Translations under genes and position numbers: made by a program
Notes under the pieces: model-generated
Told to the model about the DNA's origin: nothing
The model's database searches: none
What the model saw: only the letters and a program-made list of their open reading frames with translations
Assembly: GCA_015487895.1 (NCBI GenBank)
Contig: WFOW01000167.1
Location: 1-23,142 of the forward strand
Direction of reading: 5' to 3'
Origin: Gammaproteobacteria bacterium
GTDB lineage: Bacteria; Pseudomonadota; Gammaproteobacteria; S144-34
Length of the DNA: 23,142 bases
In this document: one piece after another, positions 15,201 to 23,142 of the stretch
How positions within the stretch are numbered: the stretch's first letter is position 1
Layout of the letters: each line of letters opens with the position of its first letter

Positions 15201-17245
15201 TGGTGCTGGCCTTCGCGAGCGAAGGCAGTCCCCACGATCGGCACTTCTTCGAACACCGCGACGAGATGATCGCCGGTGACGTGCGGCCGCCGGTGTTCGA
15301 TCCGTCCAACCGGGACGTCCTGCAGGCGCACCTGCAATCGCTGTGGCTGGCCTCCACGGGCATCGATCTGGGAAGCAGCGTGGCGGGCGTGCTGGACCTG
15401 AGCCAACCCGAATTTCCTCTTGCCGATCATGTACGCGAGCAGATCCAGGCGAGCCGCCTGGGCGCTGAGCGGCTACAGGAGAGTTTCCGTCGCATCGCGC
15501 AGAGCGTGCTCGGTCGCGAGCTGGACGAGCGGGACGAGATCTGGATCGACGATATCCTGCACCGTGCGCCGGAGCGCTTCGACCGTGCCTTCGACCGTTG
15601 GCGGCAACTCTATCGTGCTGCCCTCAAGGCGCGCGACGCGGCCCGGGCCGTCATCGACCAACCCCACGTGGACCGGAAGAAGCGGCAGGAGGCGGAGCAT
15701 CGCGAGCGTGAGGCGAAGCAGGAACTCGCGATGCTGCGCAACGAGCGGGGTGGGCTCCTCTCCGAATTCTATCCATACCGGTACTTGGCGTCCGAGGGCT
15801 TCATTCCGGGCTACAACTTCCCACGTCTGCCGGTGCGCGTCTACGTGCCGACCGAGCGGGACACCGAGACGGTCGAGCGGCCGCGCTTTCTCGGCCTCGC
15901 GGAATTCGGACCAGGCAATCTCCTCTATCACGAAGGACGCCAGTATCGCATCGCGGCCTGTCGCCTGCCGGCGGATGGTCTGCATCGGGAGATCGCCCGC
16001 CGCTGTCCGCGCTGCGGCTGTCTGCACTGCGACTCGCATGTCGACGACGCCTTCTGCCGACACTGCGAGACCTCCCTCGAGGGTGCCGAGAGCTGGGCGA
16101 ACCTGTTGGAGCAGCCACCGATGCGCGCCCAGCGAACCGCCCGCATCTCGTGCGAGGAGGAGGAGCGTGCGCGGGAGGGCTTCGACATCGTGACGGCCTT
16201 CGAGCCTGCGGGACCGATAGAGCCTTGGGTGGATCTCGCCGACGCGGACGGCCCCATCCTGCGCTTTCGCCGTCTCGAGAGCGCGTGGCTGTGGCGGATC
16301 AATCGCCGCTGGAAGCGCGGGCGCGACCGATCGGGCTTCCCGCTCGATCCTGAGACGGGGCGATGGGGGCGGCTCCAGCAACCGGGAGAGGTGGAAGCGG
16401 GAGAACACGAGACGGTGCGGGTCGTCCCCTTCGTCCGCGACCGCCGTCACCTGGCCTTCGTCGAGGTGCCGGTATCGGGCGAGCACGCCGGGGACGCGCT
16501 CGTCACCTTCGCCTACGCCCTCGCGCGGGCACTGGAGCGCTGTTTCGCGCTGGAAGAGGGCGAGCTCGCCGTCGAGTTGGTCGGCGAGGGCGATGCTCGC
16601 ATGGTCCTCGTCTGGGAAGCTGCCGAGGGAGCGCTCGGGGTGGTCGGCCGGCTCGGTGAGGTCGCGGTCTGGCGCCGAGTGGCGGACGAGGCCCTGCGCC
16701 TGCTGCACGTGGACCCACGGGCAGGCCGGAACGTCGACGGGGCTTGCGAAAGCGCCTGCTATCGCTGTCTTCTGGCATATTCGAACCAGCCCGGTCACCC
16801 GCGCCTCGACCGCCGCCTCGTGATGCCGCTTTTCCTGCGACTGCGTGAGGCCCGCGCCGTCGAGCCGAACGCGGAGAGCCGCGAAGCGCACTGGCGACGT
16901 CTCCGCGATCTCGTCGATTCCGGGTTCGAGCGCCACGTCCTCGACCGCATCTACGAACGCGGACTTCCGCTGCCCGATCACGCCCAGTTCTGTCCGGCCG
17001 ACGACGTGGCGGTGCAGGTGGACTTCTACTGGGCGCGCGAGGGAGCACCGGGCATGTGCCTGTTCGTGGATGGCCCTCATCACGACGACCCCGCACGGCG
17101 CCGCCGAGACCTCGAGCAGCGGGAGGCCCTTGAAGACCGGGGATTCGCCGTCGGGGTGATCCGTTTCGACGAGGACCTCGACGCCGCCCTTGAGCGCCTT
17201 GCGCGTACGCTGGAGACTTTCGGCATCGGACGCCGCAACGCCTGA
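12209..17245 (+). CDS. Large DEAD-box helicase with DUF1998-type region and nuclease-like C-terminus
   Basis: Protein of 1678 residues. It looks like a DrmA-type helicase joined to a DrmB/DUF1998-type Cys-rich region, or a DruE-like helicase. Walker A GTGSGKS is at 106-112, motif II is DELH at 224-227, and motif VI is QRGGRAGR at 985-992 after ELGIDIRTLVAVHMRNVPPD. Cys clusters that could bind zinc are CRECG (444), CPRC (549), CPRCGCLHC (1266-1274) with CRHC (1283-1286), and CESACYRC (1513-1520), the last typical of DUF1998 proteins. The end has VDFYW (D1605) and VDGPHHDD (1620-1627), then RRDLEQREALEDRGFAVGVIRF, resembling a Vsr/DUF559-type nuclease core. ATG 12209 has GGAGG about 10 bases upstream. 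It probably unwinds or moves on invading DNA with DrmD. Separate drmB and drmC genes are not present downstream. No frameshift is seen. Confidence 0.8.
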   Translation: MIDIFALCDRVVAEYRDYVRSFVHVRDPRLRTFVDREIDGGRLWPDAVLQLNPAYRRGARLRDLAREGVITEETARFFGPDLHLYVHQERAIRLACAGRSCLVTTGTGSGKSLAYLVPMVDAAFRRGIDGPGVVGLCIYPMNALIGSQRHALEEFRRRNWPDCPLTFERYTGEDRSTEHRNRLLASPPHILLTNYVMLEFILLRPSDRTIAERITERLRLLAVDELHVYRGRQGADVAMLLRRLRERVGREDLVMVGTSATVAGGPGEDRRHVVAEVGRRLFGVPFAPRQVVEEELERRCTVEPPRTPEELRRALGTPLPDAPDPAALAAHPLIAWIEARFGVVEEGGRRRRPRPQAFTEAVKEVADRSGVGEGVCRERLTRALELACRAEVDAGIPFFAFRLHQFLASGTSIHATLEDARTRACTVEPGRDADGRTWFPLAFCRECGQEFYLVSRVENGSGLRFHPRPPVLDMPETELDGEPGYLVVDDGGLWNADEDGWPDHWLDGNGRVKKDYRPHIPERLHVRADGSTANDGLEVVYQPRPLMICPRCRTSWDLRVRKEYGKLTTFGRTGRSTATTVEAAAVLRGLADQRADPAERKLLSFTDNRQDAALQAGHTNDFVLTVLVRAALVGALRERRRLRTSELGPALFDALSLPPQRWMREPVESGPGFERARGAMVEVLTYLGLLDLARSWRVTQPNLEDCGLLRIDYEGLADLARDDAHWREVPLFADVDAARRERLLRAFLDHLRRSLALDAPALDSERMRRMRERSVALLCDPWRLDEGDPVEEPTIALLPGFRPRARRRMLSLGSRSLVGRWLRRELADVAGGRPSLDDTDALVLALVEALRGHFLVTVNDRGNTIGVRLSGEALLWLPGDGRAPPPDPIRARAVDLRVEEELRREPNRYFTRLYTSDPRWLAGLHAAEHTGQVDSERRREREEAFREGRLSLLCCSPTMELGIDIRTLVAVHMRNVPPDPARYAQRGGRAGRGGQPALVLAFASEGSPHDRHFFEHRDEMIAGDVRPPVFDPSNRDVLQAHLQSLWLASTGIDLGSSVAGVLDLSQPEFPLADHVREQIQASRLGAERLQESFRRIAQSVLGRELDERDEIWIDDILHRAPERFDRAFDRWRQLYRAALKARDAARAVIDQPHVDRKKRQEAEHREREAKQELAMLRNERGGLLSEFYPYRYLASEGFIPGYNFPRLPVRVYVPTERDTETVERPRFLGLAEFGPGNLLYHEGRQYRIAACRLPADGLHREIARRCPRCGCLHCDSHVDDAFCRHCETSLEGAESWANLLEQPPMRAQRTARISCEEEERAREGFDIVTAFEPAGPIEPWVDLADADGPILRFRRLESAWLWRINRRWKRGRDRSGFPLDPETGRWGRLQQPGEVEAGEHETVRVVPFVRDRRHLAFVEVPVSGEHAGDALVTFAYALARALERCFALEEGELAVELVGEGDARMVLVWEAAEGALGVVGRLGEVAVWRRVADEALRLLHVDPRAGRNVDGACESACYRCLLAYSNQPGHPRLDRRLVMPLFLRLREARAVEPNAESREAHWRRLRDLVDSGFERHVLDRIYERGLPLPDHAQFCPADDVAVQVDFYWAREGAPGMCLFVDGPHHDDPARRRRDLEQREALEDRGFAVGVIRFDEDLDAALERLARTLETFGIGRRNA

Positions 17246-19300
17246 CGTTCCGGTGCCGGCCCAAGACTCACGACCGGACGTGGAGATGAACGGAGCGTCG
17301 TGGCTGCGGGCGCGCCGGGTGTGACGGAAGACGACAGATCGTGAGCTTGCCGAGCTTTCGACGACGATGGTCCAAGTGAAGGCGACCATGTCCCGCACGC
17401 GGGGCGGGCTGTCGCGCCGGATGTTGTTGTTCTAGCCCCTCGGGAAATCGGGCCGAACATCGGCATGACCTCGAAGAGGTCGTCGTGGACGCCGAGGAGA
17501 GACACCGCCCGGCGTGGGAGCTGCCCTCGCGAACGACAGCGCCCTGCGCCGGGGGTATTGTTGCGTGGCGTGGTAAGGGCCGCGGTCATTCGGCCGCGGT
17601 GACTTCCTGAGCGATGTCCGCAGGGTGGTCTCGATGCGCCGGGCCGTAAACCGAGGCTCGGCGCGACGACGTGCAGCGATCCACAACTGCGCGGTCGGGT
17701 TCGTCCGCGGGCGACGGGGACACCGACGGCGCTTCGGTTGACGACGGCGGCCGACCCGGCGCGAGAGGCGCCGCCCAAGCGCATCGGAGCGCGGCCAACG
17801 CCGGAAGGAGCGCGTCCCGGGGGCGTCGCCGCGCACCGTTGGCGCGCCCAAGGCAGGTGACTTCTGCTGGGTACCGGTTCGACGCGGAACCGTCACTTCG
17901 GCGTCGGAGAGACGCGCACGTGATCCTTCCACGCAGCGAGCCCATGTCCTGGCGGCGATCCCGTGGTCGGTGCCTTCGCGCCCTCGGTCCTCGCCGACGG
18001 CGGGCCGTCGCCACGGTGCCCGAGACGCGGCATGCCCGGGCAGTCGCAGGGTCCGGCGTCCCTTGTCCCGACCGCGTTACGGGCGGACCCCGTCGCGTCG
18101 ACGGTGGTCGTTACCTCGTGATATCGCACCGTGATGGGTCGGCCGCGCCGCCTTTATGGAATGTCACCCGGGGACGGAACCGAGGCGGCGTGGCGGACCC
18201 GCGTCCGCTGGACGGAACGCCGGGGAAACGCCGACAGGGCCACCGGGACGGGTGGTGGCGCGGACGGTCCGGCGACGTGGCGCGGCCGGTGCGATGGTGA
18301 CGGCGTGATCGAGTGGCGGCGGGAGTGAAGGATCGCCGGTACGACGGGGCAGACGCCTTTTCTGCCCGTCTGCACAGCAGGTCCCCGTCATCGGGGTCGA
18401 CACGCGATCGACGGACGTCGACCCGTGGTCGTGAGGACGAAGCTCTCTCTTGGGTGGGCGGAGGGCCCTCCTCGACGGCCGAGACCTCGTGCGAAAAAAC
18501 CGGTCCGTGCGTCCGGCGCGATGCGAAATGCTCGCGAGGGCCCGCAGGTTGACGATGCCGGCAGCCGGATCGCGCATTCCGACCGCGACGATGCACCCGC
18601 GCGCGCACATGCCGCGCCCTTTCTGCAACGTGAGCCGAAGCGGCGACGTCCCGACGTCGCGCGATGGACTTACCGCGCGGCGGCGCGCACACGATCACGA
18701 CGGCTGCCGTGGCGGGTGGCAGCACCGTGCGCCCCAGCCGCCACGCAGCCTCACGGGGCGCGTTGACGGCGTGGCCACGCGTCGGCCGTGCGTCGACGTC
18801 CCGCCACGTCGCCAAGAGCGCCCGGCGTGGACCCGCGGTGTGCCGGAGCGTGGCGCGTCGATGGTCGCCGGAAGCGGCAGGGCGACCGCGCCGGCGCGGC
18901 GCGACGTCCGGCCGGATCGTTTCGACGTCGGCGACGGTGCGCACGCGCACCGACGGTCCGACGGAACCACGACCAGACCCTCGCGGGAGCGCGGCGTGCC
19001 GCGTCGAGGGCCGCCTCGGCGCGCTCGGACGTTACGCGTTCAACGGGGTGCGAGTCACGGACGCGGACGGCACGGCTGCCCGGCATCGACGTCCGTGGCG
19101 ACAGCTGCGCGAGGGATCGCCGCCGACGGCCGGCGTCCTGCTGTCGCGACGGAGACGCCGTCTCCCGGACTCACGTGCGCCGGGCTGGCGCCGACGAGGG
19201 CAGTGGTGCCGATGCGGTCGTCGGGATGGCGAAGGGGTCGTCGCCCCGTGGGGGGAGCGTATGCAACGGATAGCCGTCGACCACCGATCCGACGCGGTCG
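17246..19300. other. About 2 kb without a supportable gene
   Basis: Every long open frame here is Arg/Pro/Ala/Gly-rich on both strands, the usual look of chance frames in high-GC DNA. None starts with a plausible ribosome site or shows a domain. No hairpin followed by a T-run is visible after the helicase stop, so I cannot mark a terminator. CGACG and CGTCG words become dense from about 18300 onward. It could be decayed coding sequence or poor-quality sequence. Confidence 0.4.
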
Positions 19301-21583
19301 CTGCCTTCGACGCGGTCGTCGGAGTCGTCAGGGCGGCGTCGGTCTCGACCGGAGGGCGTATCGGGCGGTCGGCGCGCCGCTCTCGACGCGGTCCACGGGC
19401 CGACGTCCTCGACGTCGTGCCATCGGCGAATGGGTGTGGCAGGTTGGGGCGCTGTCGGCCGGTGGCCCCCCGATCGCGGAAGGCGCCTCGCCGTGGCCGA
19501 CAGGATCGCCGAAAACGGCACAGCGTGCGTCGGCCTTCGCAAGTGGCCTTGTGCACACCGACCCGACGCCTGGGGCACGTCGGGTCGACGAGGACATCGA
19601 AGTCCGCGAAGGCGTGGCGCTCGCCCTGCTCGGAAGAGGCGGCGAAGACGCCGCGGCCGGCGGAGCCATGTCCTCGACACGGCCTCCCGTCGTCCTCCTG
19701 CGGCCGGCATCGTGAGCCTCGGATCGTCGCCGTGGGCCGTTCCACCGCCTCGATGCGGTCGACGTTAGGGGGGCGGCGGACGTGGTCGACCTCAGCGCCC
19801 GGCGCGACACCGCCGGCGTGATCGACGGCGCGGCGAAGTCGGCGTTGCCTTGTGGCGGGGGGCGCACCCGGCCGGAGCCGCGGCATCGACGTCGCCTTCC
19901 ACGCCGGGGATCATGGCCGGGGAAACGGCGTCAGCCGACGTCCCGACCGGGACGATGCTCTCGCCGCCTGCGAGGAAGGCGGCCCCGTCGACACGGACTT
20001 CGGCGGTGCCCCTTCCGTGCGGGAAAGGGGCGTCGTCGGCGGTTTCGGCGGCGTCGACGGGGAGTTCGAGGTCGTCGGGAACGGTGCGGTCGGCGTCCGC
20101 GATGCCCGCGCCCTCGTCGTCAGGGCCGACGGGCCGTCGGCAGGCCCGGCATCGGCCGCCACGACGGGAGCACACTGCGGCAAGCCGACGTCATCAGCCG
20201 GCGAACCGCCACAGGCGATGACGTCGCCGGGGTCGACGCCGGCGATGCCATCGGGGTGGTCGGGTGAACCAACGCTGTCGACGTCGCGGTCGACGGAATG
20301 GACGTCGACGCCCATGCCGGGAACATATGTGTCGGCTCGACGTCGGTCGCCGTCGCGACGAGGGCGGAAGACGGCTGATCCGACGTCTCCGGTCCCGCCG
20401 ACGGACCGATTTCCCGACGTCGTCCCGTCGGGGGTCGCACTGGGCCGACGACGTCGGGCAACGCTTTACCGTCGTCGTGATCCGTGGAGGCCGGCGAACG
20501 CAGTATGGTGGTCTGCGACGTTCACGGTGGCGCCTCACAGGCTGGCCCGGTGCTGACAGGCGTGCCCGATCGACGGTGTCCCCGAGATCCGCGGAGTCGA
20601 CGCGATCGGGGGAGCCGGCGAAGACCACGCGTCCCAGATCGACGCGGTCGGGCCGCGAGGCGCCGGGCGCGTCGCCGGCGCCGCGGTGGTCTCGGCATCG
20701 ACCTCCGCGACCGGGTCGGCACGTACCGATCCGGCGCCTTCGGGTCGACGTTGTCGACGCCCACGCCCGCAGCGCGACTGTGCCGGTGGAGATACCGACG
20801 CTACGCCCGCAACGGGGCACGGACGATGGTCAGATGTGCTCGATCCGTCGACGGGCTGGCGTCGCCGGTGTCGATCCCGGCGGATATCCGGTGTGACAGG
20901 GCAATGTCGTCGGCCGACGCTTCATAGTCGGTGATGCCGCCGCGTCCCGGATCGGCGTCGGGCCCGCCCCGCCGGGCCGACGCCATCGACGCCGGTGAAC
21001 CGGCGGGCGCGCCGGCGTTGACACGGGCGATGAAGACGACCTCGGCGCGATGGCCCCGTTATCGACGTTCACAGCCGGATCCGCACGCCGGCCCGGAGAT
21101 GTCGCCGGATCGACGGCGACGGTCCGCGGCACCGACGCCGTCGGCGTGGTCGACGCAGACGCCGCGGAGATCCTTGACGACCCGACCGCTCCGTCGTCGG
21201 ACGTCGGAGATGGGATTGTTCATGTCGACAAAGCTCAACGATCGACGCGCGGTTGCCGGCGAGCTCGATGCCATCGCCGTCGTTGTCGCCGTCGACCCGG
21301 GCCGGTGAAGTGTCGGTGTCGTCGGGATCGCCAGGGTCGCCGCCGTCGCTGCCGTCGGCGCCATGGGCAACATCGACGTCGTCGATCTCGCTTCCGCCCA
21401 GGATGTGGTGGTACAGTTCGGCGTCGATGACTGCGACCTTGTCGTCAGTCAGGGCATGGCCGACGCTGACGGCGCCATCCACATCCGCCATGTCGGTGCT
21501 CCCGTCGTCACGCTCGCCAGACCGTCGGCAGGAGCGGCATTGACCGGCAGGACAGGAGCATTGTCGCACCGACGGCAGTGATC
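19301..21583 (-). pseudogene. Possible decayed Asp-rich (calcium-binding-type) protein gene
   Basis: Several minus-strand stretches read like real acidic protein, but each is cut off by a frame change after 30-100 codons. Examples are DKVAVIDAELYHHILGGSEI followed by an Asp-rich run with DGDNDGDGI (about 21270-21470), GITDYEASADDIALSHR (about 20890-20940), and RTVPDDLELPVDAAETADDA (about 20030-20090). The DxDxDG motif and the ITDYE…DDI phrase recall secreted RTX-like calcium-binding proteins. I found no glycine-rich nonapeptide array, no start and no secretion signal. Plus-strand frames are also plausible in places because GTCGAC is self-complementary. It may be a pseudogene or sequence with many indel errors; the strand itself is uncertain. 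Confidence 0.25.
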
Positions 21584-23142
21584 TCACGAGGTGTCGAGAT
21601 CATGACATCGGCTGCTGGCAGCACGGATGCTATGGCGCTGATCGCGGCGGATCAGAGCGGACGTTGCATGGGGAGGAGACGACGGCGTGGGTTGCATGCG
21701 GGCGCTGGGGTGTGGACATCGCCCCGGACGTCGCCGGTAAAGCCGCAGCGCTGGCGGATCGGCGGCGGATGATGCCCGGATCGGGACAGTGGCGGGGACG
21801 GGATCGGGGATCAGGAAGGGATGGTGGCGGCGTCGCTCGCGCACATCCAACACCTCTCGCCGGGGAATCCTCCGGATAGCCGCGGATCCCCGGGGGCGGT
21901 GCATGGCATCCTTAGATGTTGTGGATTTGGCCGGCGCCCGCAGGGGCGGGGTGCGCGGGCGCCCGGCCGCGGCGGCGATCTCCGCCAGCACCTCTTCGGG
22001 CGGGCGGCCTTGGTCCACCACTTGGCGCGCTCGCGCGATCATGGCTTCCATGCCGTGCAGGGTGCGCAGCACGGCAAGCGAGCCCCGCGCCAGCCGGCGC
22101 AGCGCCGGGGTGCCATGGAGCCAAAAGCGCGCGCTCGCAAGGGCGGCCACATCGACCGCAAGCCCGCCGCCGCGCCCGCGCCGGGCCACGAAGATGGGCG
22201 GCATGGCCTTTCCGGCCTCGGCGAAGGCCCGCTCCAGGCTCGCGCGCAGATGCTCGAGGGTGCGCACGCTCACACCGAGCCGTGCGGCCCACAGACGCGC
22301 CGGTGCCTGGATGTGCGAACCCGCCACGTCAAAGCCCTTGGGCGGATTGTCCAGGATCTCGCGGCACAGGCGCATCAGATGGACCAGCACGTCCACCACC
22401 GGCATGCAGCGGCCGGGGTGCTTGCGGTCGCTGCGCCGCCGCGGCCGGGTGGCAGCGGCGTGACGGCGCAGGAAGTCCTGCACGAGGAGGGCGAGATCCA
22501 CGCGCATGCCGTCGAGCTCGACCCAGATGTCCCGCGCGATCCTGGGCGAGATGCCATAGGGCCTTCTCATACTGGCGCGCTTTTCCACCGTCTTCAGCAC
22601 CGAGCGCCACTCCTGCGGCCCGTCCTCGCAGCACCGCTCGGCCAGATGGCGCACGAAGGCCGCGCGCTCGCGCGGTGTGGCACCGGCCAGCACGGCGGCA
22701 GACGCCGCAAGCACCAGGGCGGCGTTGCGCGAGCCGGCACGGATGCGGCCACGGCGCAGCAGATCGAACAGCGGATGGGCATCCCAGTCCGGCACGCCGC
22801 CGTTGGGGCGGTCCACCTCTACCGGTGCGATCCGCCGTCTCCTCCCCTCGGCGCGGATCCGGCTCATGCCCATGTCCTCCACCAGGTGCGGGTCCACCGG
22901 CGGGCCGTTGTGGACCACATGCACCCAGCAGCCGCGTTTGGGGTTGAAGGAACAGGGAAGGTGCAGGGCGCGGGTGGGACCGCCGCCGCGAGGATCGGCG
23001 CCGAAGGGGCGCAGCACCTCCACCACCCGGCGCTGGAAGGCGGCGATGCGGTCGCTGGGATGCACCCGCGCGCCCGGCCGGCCGAGGGACGGCAGCCGCC
23101 GGGTGAACAGCCAGGCCAGGTGATAGCCGCCGCCGGTGGCCA
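21584..23142 (-). CDS. Partial primase/replication-like protein of a mobile element
   Basis: The minus strand is open from the window end (start outside) to a stop at 21584, at least 519 residues. Near the edge it reads ATGGGYHLAWLF, then FGADPRGGGPTRALHLPCSF ending in NPKRGCWVHVV. This order (Gly-rich YHL strand, then a Arg-Leu-Pro…Asn-x-Lys segment) recalls archaeo-eukaryotic-type primases of plasmids and phages. Further on are Arg-rich helical segments and a likely helix-turn-helix (ARLWAARLGVSVRTLEHLRA) followed by a winged-helix-like VARRGRGGGLAVDVAAL. That would suit a replication or DNA-binding protein. The last about 100 codons (below 21920) change character and may lie past the true end through a frameshift. 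The gene faces the defence operon. The family is not certain; a hypothetical island protein is the alternative. Confidence 0.45.
   Translation of the reverse strand, partial: ATGGGYHLAWLFTRRLPSLGRPGARVHPSDRIAAFQRRVVEVLRPFGADPRGGGPTRALHLPCSFNPKRGCWVHVVHNGPPVDPHLVEDMGMSRIRAEGRRRRIAPVEVDRPNGGVPDWDAHPLFDLLRRGRIRAGSRNAALVLAASAAVLAGATPRERAAFVRHLAERCCEDGPQEWRSVLKTVEKRASMRRPYGISPRIARDIWVELDGMRVDLALLVQDFLRRHAAATRPRRRSDRKHPGRCMPVVDVLVHLMRLCREILDNPPKGFDVAGSHIQAPARLWAARLGVSVRTLEHLRASLERAFAEAGKAMPPIFVARRGRGGGLAVDVAALASARFWLHGTPALRRLARGSLAVLRTLHGMEAMIARARQVVDQGRPPEEVLAEIAAAAGRPRTPPLRAPAKSTTSKDAMHRPRGSAAIRRIPRREVLDVRERRRHHPFLIPDPVPATVPIRASSAADPPALRLYRRRPGRCPHPSARMQPTPSSPPHATSALIRRDQRHSIRAASSRCHDLDTS

Noticed and set aside
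18664..19821. Plus-strand frame of 385 codons
   Set aside because: It is Arg/Ser/Pro-rich throughout with no domain, no ribosome site and no conserved-looking segment.
21309..21581. Plus-strand frame containing NIDVVDLASAQDVVVQFG
   Set aside because: It reads plausibly, but the opposite strand does too because of the self-complementary GTCGAC words. It has no start signal and ends in unrelated residues.

Overview
The window is high-GC DNA, probably from a proteobacterium. The Eco57I-type methylase carries peptides such as 'HSPFATHHSP', the translation of CCATTCGC-type repeats that I recall from high-GC alphaproteobacteria, but I cannot name a genus. Its centre (about 988-17245, all on the plus strand) is a phage-defence operon related to DISARM. 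Its three core parts are a SNF2-type helicase (DrmD-like), an Eco57I-type N6-adenine methylase (DrmMI-like), and a very large DEAD-box helicase. The large helicase carries the Cys-rich DUF1998-type region and a nuclease-like C-terminus, so it looks like DrmA and DrmB fused. No separate drmB or drmC is visible.

The striking feature is how heavily this operon has been invaded. A complete two-gene vapBC toxin-antitoxin cassette sits inside the methylase reading frame. It splits the methylase into an N-terminal part (3810-6896, with motif I and NPPW) and a C-terminal part (7626-8978, target-recognition region). The C-terminal part has an open frame that begins at a GTG overlapping the vapC stop codon. 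Two further insertions, 154 and 195 bp long with inverted GCGAATGG/CCATTCGC arms, are carried in frame inside the methylase. Between the methylase and the large helicase lie an MBL-fold hydrolase of lower GC, a frameshifted HTH-antitoxin/PIN_3-toxin pair, and an intact AbrB-antitoxin/PIN-toxin pair. The intact toxin ends 6 bases before the large helicase starts. The locus therefore holds three toxin-antitoxin modules of different families, two apparently intact and one dead.

Flanks. On the left are a partial minus-strand gene (1-81, possibly a transposase) and an AT-rich stretch with no recognisable gene. On the right, 17246-21583 has no intact gene. It is saturated with CGACG/GTCGAC and contains stretches that read like an Asp-rich, calcium-binding-type protein in shifting frames, mainly on the minus strand. 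The last 1.5 kb is a minus-strand gene open to the window end. It resembles the primase/replication proteins of mobile elements, so the defence operon probably sits in an accessory island or plasmid.

How the parts may work together (inference): DrmD and the fused helicase would act on invading DNA, and the methylase would mark self DNA. The nested toxin-antitoxin pairs would either addict the cell to the operon or trigger dormancy when expression is disturbed. Whether the split methylase still works as two polypeptides is the key open question.
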